Source: Todiramphus chloris collaris
Lineage: Eukaryota > Chordata > Aves > Coraciiformes > Alcedinidae
DNA: 64,000 bases
Direction of reading: 5' to 3'
Assembly (NCBI GenBank): GCA_025345505.1
Contig: JANVCC010010406.1
Coordinates: 13,945,003 to 14,009,002 of the forward strand
How positions within the stretch are numbered: position 1 is the first letter of the stretch; each line of letters starts with the position of its first letter. Of this stretch, positions 55,001 through 64,000 are shown piece after piece. The translations under genes were made by a program, and so were the position numbers. The notes below the pieces were generated by a model, which was not told the origin of the DNA, did no database searches, and saw nothing but the letters and a program-made list of their open reading frames with translations.

Positions 55001-57930
55001 GTGATAAGTTATATGGGGAAAATCTAATAACAACACACAAACATCACTGAACATCCTCCAAAATCTTTCTGAACCTATGCAATCTTATGCCAAACACAGA
55101 AAAACCTCTCCCAAATGCTAGAAATACACTTTGTTCTATCCTCCTTTATTCTGAAAAAAAAATCCTCATTATTGCTTTCCATTTCCAGGATCAGTCTTGT
55201 CACTTGGCATAGTTTCACCTTGCCAAAACAAGACTGTAAAGCTGTAACCATAGGACTGCAACAGGAATCTGTGTAACGAAGAGATTTAGTCAGTGTTCCA
55301 GGGCAATTCCACAATGATTTATCTGGATTTCAAGCACTCCTTAAGGAAAAAACAGCAACAATTATGGCCAAAGTTGTCCCAGAACATACTGTTTCACCAC
55401 AAAACTTAAACTTACTGTAATAATTGTAGGAACAACAGTTTGAAATATTCCTTAGCTCTTTTCAGAAAGCACCGTAACCACTGCACTGCTAAATGACGTG
55501 GGTCAAAGCTGCCATCACATTCCACGCATGGATTCCAGCAAGAGGTGTTCAGCACAGCAGGTACCATCCCTCTGGCAGACTCTTAACAAGGCAGACATAG
55601 CCAGGGCACGCACCTACCTACCTACCTACCTACCTACCTACCTACCTACCCACCCACCCAGTGTCACTAAAGACTGCTTTAACATGTCCAGACCCAACAT
55701 CTGATTAGCTAAATAGGTTTATGAGCAATGTTTGATACTAGAAGAGTATATGCATTGAAATGAATTTTGGACGCTCTAAGTTGCAAAATTAAGCACCTAC
55801 ATGGATGCAACTCCTGTATACCTCAATCTTTCAAAATTTTAAGAAATTCGTCAGCAATACCCTTGTGCTTACCCATTTAACATGCCAATATGAACTGAAC
55901 ATCTTGAACTCCAACAGTTTTGAATGACCAGGATACCCTAATACACTCATTGAGTGTACACTAGCAAACAACTATTGCTAGATCACAATGCAAAACTGTA
56001 ACATTAAGATTATGTTACCCTTAAGCAATTCAGGATTTGAAAGCACACGTATATAGGGAAAGACTTGGGAGTCTGTCACAAAAGATGATTCCAAATTGAA
56101 TGAAAGATAGAAAACCAAATCATGTTTGACTGCAGTTCAAGTCAATATCCCATTTTCAGCTTTTAATTTGTTAATAATTGTGTCTTATTTTACTCCACAT
56201 GTGTTCTATTGAAAATGCCAGCCACACTGGGGTAGTGAAAAAGTGCAGAAGACTTTTGACCTATTAACATGCATATTTTATGATGAAGGCCATGTTCTGC
56301 TCCCTTAGGACTTGCTTTGCAATGATGTTTAAGTTTTTTTTCCCATTATGACAGATGAGAAATAAGAATTAAGAACAACAGTTATTCACTTAACTGTAAA
56401 CCATAACTTCACAGGTAGAACTGTATAGGTGGTAAGAAAAAACCCAACAGGTACCATTCAAACTGAGCAGAGGTTTGATGTAGTTTATATAGAGTAAGGT
56501 CACCGAATGCTGAAACTGTCATGTGCATGCATGGGTAGACATCCAAGTATGCTTTGCTATTACTGTTAAGAAACTGCACTCTACAACAATCAGACTATGA
56601 TTTAGAGACACATATACAAGTACAGTTAATATCACAATCTAAAAGTTTAATTCCACAATGAACATGTTTTTCTTAAATCATAGTAGCAACTTCCTTACTG
56701 GCAATAAATATTGATCATGTAATTTCAAACTTTAAGTTTAGTATTTCAAAATAAATTGAGTACTAGTAGCAAGTAACATTTTATATTTTATAACACTCTC
56801 AGGAGGACCCAATTAGAAATAACTTCCCGATTTTCCTTTAAATACAGCTAGTAGTTTCTCAACACCATGTGAGAAACTGTAAGGGCTGATTAGCATTTGA
56901 AGTCTGCCACATACCAACTGTTCTAGTAAAAGGAAATCAATCTGACAAAATGAAACATGACAGATGAAGAGAAGTGAGGAGAAGAGGGAAAAGGTCAGTT
57001 ACCGTGAAAATGATAATGCTAATAAACTAGCCTGGGGTAGCCATCCTTATCATTTCTATTGATTATTCTTCAGACTGTCACAATGATGTCAAACCACAGA
57101 AAAGAGCATTTATACCATCATTTCATTGATTAAAATCCAGTGGGAGAAAATTCTCATCTGAAATAATTTAATCAACTTTGCCAACTTTCCAGAAAAGAAA
57201 CAGTCCACCGGATTACAAGCCACATCAGCACTGGTAGATAGATCGGAAATTTCTGATACTTTAGACTCTTAGCTTGTTTTCTGTCTTTTTTTCTGCCATT
57301 CTGTTTCATATTCAGGTGCTGTAGGAAAGAACAGATGTTGCTTTGTTTTTATATTAAGGTGATTGCACAAAGCAAAACGAATGGCATGCAAGGTGATGGT
57401 AGAAGAGTCCAACAGAAATGGAAAGCAGAGCTAGGGCAAAATGCTCTCTCTTCACTGTCTGTGTGTATTAAACACAATTTCTTTGATACATTTCATGCAG
57501 GTCAAGACATATCTGGTGAGAGGAAGACATAGTAACAACATCTGGATAAAGCCTCTATTTGCAACCCAATATATTTAACAGTTCTCCTGGCAGATACGCT
57601 GTTTTCTCCAACCCCTCTAAAACAGTAGGCAGGACAAACACTTGGCTTAAGAGTGGCCATGACAATAAACCTGTTCAGGGAACTGTATTTCATGTCACCA
57701 TTAGTAAGATGTAATTATGCTAACAGTCTGGTAAACAGTCATCCAGACAGAAAAGGAATTTATCTACCTTTAGAAGAAATTATTAGCCAGACAAATATAC
57801 ACCATCTCTACTTAGATTCTGAAAATTACTATCTAAATCTAAGAAAAGAGAATCATGAAGAAACTACAGGAATCTCCTTACACTCACTCATGTTGAAAGA
57901 ACCGATAGTATTGCTACAGGCTAATGTCTT
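52055..57930 (-). other. PLGRKT 5' intron, proximal part; one CCTA repeat
   Basis: AT-rich with many A runs. It contains a (CCTA)n repeat at 55612-55660. I see no exon; in particular nothing encodes the PLGRKT N-terminus. Confidence 0.6.
55612..55660. repeat. (CCTA)n / (CCCA)n tetranucleotide repeat
   Basis: About nine ACCT units pass into three ACCC units. Confidence 0.95.
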
Positions 57931-57944
57931 ACACATCTGTTACA

Positions 57945-59145
57945 GCTGGACTTCTGCAAGGCCTTTGACACAGTCCCCAACAACATCCCACTCTATGAAT
58001 TGGAGAGAGATGGATTTTATGGGTGGACTGACTGGCGGATAAAGAATTGTCTGGATGGTTGCATCCAGAGGGTAGTGTTCAATGGCTTAATGTCCAGATA
58101 GAGAATAGTGACAAGTGGTATCCCTCAGGGGTCCATACTGGGACCAACACTGTTTAATATCTTCAGCAATGACATAGTGGGATTGAGTGCAATCTCAGCA
58201 AGTTTGCAGATGACACCAAGCTGAGTTGCGCAGCTGACACACCAGAGGGACAAGATGCCATGCAAAAAGACCTAGACAAGTGTCCTGGTTTGAGTGACAA
58301 AACTAGGTCTAAGGGGCCGTCCTGACCCTAAACCATGACAACAAGCATGGCAAGTGGGCCCGTGTGAACCTTATGAGGTTCAACAAGGCCAAGTGACAAG
58401 TCCTGCACCTGGGTTGGGGCAATCCCCAATATCAGTAGAGGCTGGGGGATGAAGGGATTGAGAGTAATCCTGCAGAGAAGGACTTGGGGGTACTGGTGGA
58501 TAAAAAACTGGAAGGGAGCCAGCAATGTGCACTCATGCCAACTGTATCCTGGGCTGCATCAAAAGAAGTGTGGCCAGCAGGTCAAGGGAGGTGATTCTGT
58601 CCCTCTACTCCGCTCTAGTGAGACCCTACCTGGAGTACCATTCAGCTCTGGAGTTCTCAGCACAAGAAGGACATGAACCTACTGAGGCAGGTTCAGAGGA
58701 TGGCCACAAAAATGATCAGAGAGCTGGAACACTTCGCTGTGATGACAGACTGAAAGAGTTGGGTTGTTCAGCCTGCAGAAAAGTAGGCTTTGGGGAGACC
58801 TTATGGAGGCCTTAAAGGGAGTCTATAAGACAGATGGGGACAATCTTTTTAGCAGGGCCTGTTGTGACCAGACAAAGGGTGATGATTTTAAACTAAAAGA
58901 AGGAAGATCTAGAGTAGATATAAGGAAGGATTTTTTTTTTATGATGAGGGTGGTGAAACAACAGCACAGGTTGCCCTGAGAGGTGGTAGATGCCCCATCC
59001 CTGGAGACCTTAAAGTTCAGGTTGGATGGGGCTTTGAGCAACCTGATCTAATTGAGATATCCCTGTTCACTGCAAGGGGGCTGGACTCGATGACTTTTAA
59101 AGGCGACTTCCAATCCAAACCTTTGTATGATTGTGATTCTACTGT
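57945..59145 (+). mobile_element. CR1 LINE, 5'-truncated, interrupted by a 60-bp LTR remnant
   Basis: It begins inside the RT block (LDFCKAFDTVPN), keeps the catalytic sequence KFADDTK near 58200-58220, then the ORF2 end and the 3' UTR with GGGGGCTGGACTCGATGACT. It ends TATGATTGTGATTCT. Stops and frameshifts make it inactive. Between GACCTAGACAAG and CATGGCAAGTGGGCC it is split by a foreign 60-bp sequence at 58281-58340. Confidence 0.9.
58276..58345 (-). mobile_element. 60-bp LTR deletion derivative with 5-bp target duplications
   Basis: The insert is 58281-58340 and is flanked by perfect ACAAG repeats (58276-58280 and 58341-58345). Its reverse complement begins TGTCATGGTTTAGGGTCAGG and matches about the first 37 bases of the LTR at 5308 with only a few differences. 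It ends CTCAAACCAGGACA, matching that LTR's right end. The ~725 bp between are missing. It carries a proper TG...CA end pair, unlike the JAK2 copy, whose last bases are TA. Confidence 0.8.
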
Positions 59146-61547
59146 GCCTATAATAGAAGGTTATTTTCACTTACAGTTTTTCAATGATCAGAGACTCTGA
59201 AAGCATTCTTTAAACAACTAGCATCTTCTAACTTCTGAATACTCAGAAGCACAGTGAAAAAAAGGCTTATTTAAAAAAAAAAATTTGACAGTCATACATA
59301 CAAAAGTCTGCAAATCACTCAGAAAACACACTTAGAAGTTGGTGTGCAGGTAGTATATCTAAACCACCACATAAACCCCTTGGAGCAGCAATGCACCTGG
59401 CATTTCATAAGCAGACAAAAGATTAAAGGCTTATATGACTTGTCCTAGGTGTCATCCTTCCTAATCAATGTGCAAAACCAGAAGCTGCTGCAAATGGTTG
59501 TTTAGCAAAAATAAATGGAAAATAAAATAGTGATACCTATGTTTACACCTCCTTTTGTAAGCCACAAGAGTGCAATACAGAGATGATAACTTGTAATAAT
59601 TACTCGGAGTCTGCTTGTTTCTGTGACCAACATGCACACAGAAGTGTTAGGAAATGGGCCTCCAGATCAAACAGTTAAAATGAATCACATTTAAATGTTA
59701 TATCCTGACTCTTTAAAGATTGTTTGCAAATATTTTTCACATCAAGTACACAGAGCAATTAAAATTATTAGCACTGCAAGGAACTACACTCCCTAAAAAG
59801 AAACCTCAATTTTTAAAGCTTCCATGTGCAAAGACACATTACAAAATATTTACAAGTTAAGAGCTATCATAAAAAGGGTCTTACAATATTAGCCACAAGC
59901 CAGAATGTAAAGTGTGCTGAAAAAAAAATCCTTTATATTCCTGTTGTTGTCAGTAAGTTACTGGAATTACATGACATATAAAAAGAAAGTGACATCATAA
60001 GCACCTAGATCCATTTGACCTTTAAAGCTGCGCAAAGAAGAGGCTCAATCCAATGGACTGTGGATGAACGTAAGATTTCTTGGCAGTAACCTTGCTTTTC
60101 CAGGCTTCTGCCATGGGGCCTTTGAGAAAGGACTGTGCAGCAGTGAAGAAGGGTGTCTTCCACCTGCATGTAATAACCTTACCTACAGAGTAAGCAAAGT
60201 TTTAAGATACTGTTACCAGTGTTTAGAATTTCCAGGAGTAGTACACAGACTTTATAAAGGAAAAACCCAAGTCATTGGATAGCCAGTTATGTAAAAAATA
60301 GGTATCCGTGCTGCAGGAATAGTAAAATAGATCAAGCAAACAGATCTTTTGTAAGAAAAGGAGTTAACATTACAGTATCATGTCGTTTTGAAATCTAATA
60401 ACTGAATAAGTCATAACTATTCCATTTGTTATTTCCACCCCCCAGTAATGCCTCTAGGTGTGCTCCTTGTGTGCCTCGTAAACCTGGTTTTTTAAAAAGA
60501 CATACAGCATTGAATCAAAAATGAAACCCAGAAGAAATAGCCATAAAACGATACTGCAATAAGAAGGGGCCTTGTAATACCAACAAAACCTACAAATATG
60601 ATGTTTGTTTATACCTGTTTCATATTCTGACTTGCAAAATTACCAGGGCTTTCTTTGCACCATTTTTATTACAGTATTAAAATAGGTATAAGGTCTCTTA
60701 TCCATTGTACATCCTGGGCTCTTAAAAGTTTTTCTCAATAAAGGGCTTCTCCCCCCTGACCTTTTTTCAAAACTTAGCATTCAAAAAACCATATTTCATA
60801 GGAAAACAAGTAAATGGCCAGCTATGACTTAAGTGCACTCAACGGCCAAAGACTAAAATGGTAGGCTTGCTCTACTAAAAAGGAAGGAACCATGGAGAAG
60901 TCACAGTGTTAAAGAAGGCAGCTTCAGAAGTCATTTTTTCTTTGAAATCAGTTAAATCCCCCCAGCAAACTAAGGCTATGAGTGTAAGGGTTAGCTGCAG
61001 GTGCATGTCCAAGCAAAAGTTTTACCTAGGCAAGCTGCATTCATAATGAAGTGTATTAGTCGCAGATGTTCGCCAGCAAAAAGATTGGTAGAACCAATTC
61101 CACTGAACAGATTAATTAACATTTTCCTTATCACTGGTGAAGCAATGAGTCTGTTTTGCATCTTTTGCTGGTAGTGCTTGCAATTAAAATCTGCTCTTTG
61201 TAAACTACTGCATTTATTTACAGTGATCAGGCAGAGCATACAATCTCCTGGCTCATACCAACCAAAATGGCATTTTTTTCCTGTGAGATAGATGGCTCTA
61301 ATCTTCCTCAATACGGATATCATTCATCTTGTTCTGTTCCATTTGATGCACGCAAACTAATAAGGATATAGAATTGTTACCAGACAGCATTTGTTTCCTG
61401 AATTAAGCCCAGATCACCTACGGGGCAAAACAATTTTTCCAGTGCTTCAAGACAAATGCATTAGAGATGCTACAAGCGCCACTAGTATCTTGTCAATAGA
61501 AGACAAATCTAGCTATTTCCCATCTCAAAGGGAAAAGGATGGTAGTA
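59146..61547. other. PLGRKT 5' intron, middle part; nothing recognised
   Basis: AT-rich sequence without a recognised exon or repeat family. Confidence 0.5.
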
Positions 61548-61697
61548 GGAAAGGAAAGGAAAGGAAAGGAAAGGAAAGGAAAGGAAAGGAAAGNNNNNNN
61601 NNNAGGAAAGGAAAGGAAAGGAAAGGAAAGGAAAGGAAAGGAAAGGAAAGGAAAGGAAAGGAAAGGAAAGGAAAGGAAAGGAAAGGAAAGGAAAGGC
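61548..61697. repeat. (AAAGG)n pentanucleotide repeat with a 10-N gap
   Basis: A nearly pure GGAAA array, interrupted only by ten N at 61594-61603. The N block is an assembly gap of conventional length, so the true array length is unknown. Open frames through it are artefacts. Confidence 0.97.
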
Positions 61698-64000
61698 TTG
61701 CTTACATTTTACTTCACATAGAAGAAGAGGAACAATTGTTTTCACTGTAATAGAACTTCAAAAAACCCCTTTTGACTAATTCTCAGAGAAAACTTTAAAA
61801 AGGGAAAGGTTAGGGACTTACAAAACCCTGCAGAAAATTAGTCAGTGTTGAAGACATTTGGAAAAATTCAGTTTTTCAGGTATCATCATAGAGGTGGCTG
61901 ATCTTTAACTAACAAAGATAAGTTGGCAATTCTGTAGATGGAAAGAATGTCATCACGCAGTTTTACTAGGCACAGGAGGGACTCTATATAAAAGCAGGCT
62001 ATGCAGAAGCATATATCAGTTCTCTTTCTTTTTTGAACAATGACAATGATAAAGCATGAAAAGAAGTTGTATTATTCAAAAACTCACTGGCATTTTAACA
62101 TTAGCCATTTTTCTTCCTGCCAAGAGTCAAAACATAGCACATGTATGCCTTCCACCAGCCACCTCATTTTATGATCAGCTGATAAAACATCAATAGTATA
62201 TTGACCAAGTAATGCGTTTAATAGAATTTACTAAGAAAAAAACAAATAGAATCCCACAGCACTACTGGTAGCTATACTTAATCTTCAAGTAAAACAGCGA
62301 CCATGTTCCCCTGCCCTTTGTCATACTTTCTTATAATCCCTTGTCCATTCCTACTTTTAGTTTATTACTCAAAAACATCCTAGGATAAGGACAGGAACAT
62401 GTAAAAGATACAGGTGCCTACCAAGAACAAAATTATAGCCTTATTGTGTCAGTTTGTCTCACCTGTCTAAGATGGAGCACTCTTAGTCTACTACATAACA
62501 AACAGACATTAATATTTTCCCTTTTCAGAAGTTCTATTTCCTTCTCTAGTGACTTGCAAGACCTGCCTGGATCTGTTCCTGTGTGGCCTGACCTAGGTGT
62601 TCCTGCGCTGGCAGGGGCGTTGGATAATCTCCAGAGGTCCCTTCCAACCCATAACATTCTATGATTCTATGATTCTCCTCTGATTTTCATCAACATTTTG
62701 CATTTGTCCCGAAGTTGAACTGCTAGCACAGACTGTGGCCTAATGTCTGTTTTCTCATAGAGCTCCTACTGACCTACCTTGTAATAGCATTTCTACGTTC
62801 TTAACACTTTTTTGACCTAAGTGAAATAAAAATTATGCATATAAAGCCTGCACGTCAAATACAAATTATTTCCCACTTCAAAACTAACTGGGGAGAGGAG
62901 GGCAGACAAGACAATTGAGCTGCCTGGTAAATTGCCGGATTTATCAGGTTTTCTGTATCTTTCCCTCAAAAATTTCTCAGTATCTGTAGTATTAAAGGAA
63001 GTTAGAGAAGTGTTATATATTGATACATTCTAAGGCTAGTAGAATCCATTATTCAATTCAACTCTCAGAAAAACAATAACTTCTGATGGAAGATGTACAT
63101 ATTTGTACAAAAAACATTTATCTTCTTAACTCTGCAGGTACAAATACTACTTGTACTTTATCTATGTTAAATGAGTAACTTCATTTTTCACTTGAACAAA
63201 AGTTTAAAATGCTTCATCTGTCTCTTTCATTATATCCTGTCACATGTTGCAACAGAAACTTCTGTTTTTTAAAAAGTAAGAACTTCAAAAACCACTGGGA
63301 GGATAACTGGATTATCAGATAGTTCTCAATAAGAAATAAAAGTCCTGTTGAAAGGTTTAAACTTATTTCTTACTGGGCACATGTAAACCTTACAATTGTC
63401 ATGTACATTTTCAAAAAGACATTGAGATGAAAACCAAAAACCAGTAACAAACATCTGTATAATTGCAGTTACAACATCTTGTAATCTTTGCTGGATAAAA
63501 ATCTCACCGGTAACCTTATATAATAGAATGGCATTAAGGCAGAAACTGGTGTTAAGTCCTGAAAAACAGGTATTTTCTGTGCTAAAAAAACCCAACTATC
63601 ACATTTACTTATGTGTTTGAGCTGGTTAGAAATTGTAAGGTTGCAAAAGATAATACTTATTGAAATGTTTCCTTGCTTTTGCAACAGAAAAGACCCAGTA
63701 TCTGTAGAAGGTTTATGAGAAAAATGAGTGGATTTAAAAAGCAGCACCAACATACAAACTTAAAATTCATAACTGACATGTTTATTGCGTCAAAATTTTT
63801 TCATCCTTCCCTCAATAGGTTCTAATGCCTTTATTATTCTTACTACCATCCTCTGAACTTTTCACAGCTTGTCTGCTCATTAAAAGAAGTATCAAAATCT
63901 TTTTACCACCAAAGTCATCAGTAACGCAGATTTTATCCCCTGGTTAATAAACCCACAATTACATTTCCTTTTTACAAGAATCTGTGCTGTTGACTCAGCT
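61698..64000. other. PLGRKT 5' intron, distal part; one CR1 tail
   Basis: Contains a CR1 tail at 62541-62676. No exon recognised. Confidence 0.5.
62541..62676 (+). mobile_element. CR1 LINE 3' tail fragment
   Basis: It reads GACCTGCCTGGATCTGTTCC, then CCTGACCTAGGTGTTCCTGC, ending in the canonical octamer array ATTCTATGATTCTATGATTC at 62657-62676. Confidence 0.9.

Noticed and set aside
61391-61750. 119-codon open frame with lysine/glycine repeats
   Set aside because: It is a translation of the AAAGG array and spans the N gap.

Overview
This is a vertebrate nuclear window. It shows split genes with GT-AG introns, AT-rich introns, a CpG island and many CR1 LINE copies, but no bacterial-style operons. 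The CR1 retroposons, the endogenous-retrovirus LTRs and the gene order point to a bird; species and chromosome cannot be read from the sequence. The order is JAK2 (+), a relaxin-family gene (-), then PLGRKT (-). It matches the vertebrate JAK2-relaxin-PLGRKT neighbourhood (human 9p24); in birds this block is generally on chromosome Z (established knowledge).

Layout. (1) 1-20.7 kb: the 3' half of JAK2. Eleven coding exons (1198-18352) encode the C-terminal half of the pseudokinase JH2 domain and the whole tyrosine kinase JH1 domain, followed by an AT-rich 3' UTR with several candidate poly(A) signals. One intron carries a solo LTR with a perfect 5-bp target duplication. (2) 20.7-24.6 kb: no recognised gene. 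(3) 24.6-32.8 kb: a nest of old retroelements. It holds a minus-strand CR1 that keeps ORF1 esterase and endonuclease remains but has lost its reverse transcriptase, an LTR-like segment, two head-to-head CR1 tails, and a plus-strand CR1 with a dead reverse transcriptase. (4) 36.06-39.15 kb: a complete two-exon relaxin-family gene on the minus strand, predicted at 197 aa. Its B chain is of relaxin-3 type, and its first exon lies in a CpG island with a TATA box and an AP-1 site. (5) 41.4-41.8 kb: a minus-strand LTR with its own TATA, CCAAT and poly(A) signals. (6) 45.97-52.05 kb: the last three coding exons of PLGRKT, including the conserved C-terminal lysine. The first coding exon must lie beyond 64000. 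(7) 52-64 kb: the long 5' intron of PLGRKT, with a CR1 interrupted by a 60-bp LTR remnant, simple repeats and a 10-N assembly gap.

The genes are not an operon and do not form one pathway. JAK2 is a cytokine-receptor kinase, the relaxin gene makes a secreted peptide hormone, and PLGRKT is a small membrane protein that binds plasminogen. I found no convincing new biological system. The most distinctive signals are (a) a 60-bp LTR deletion derivative that matches both ends of the 785-bp LTR in JAK2, (b) a CR1 whose reverse transcriptase was removed in frame at a short shared sequence, and (c) a relaxin-3-type hormone at the JAK2-linked locus with a predicted G-quadruplex just upstream of its start codon.
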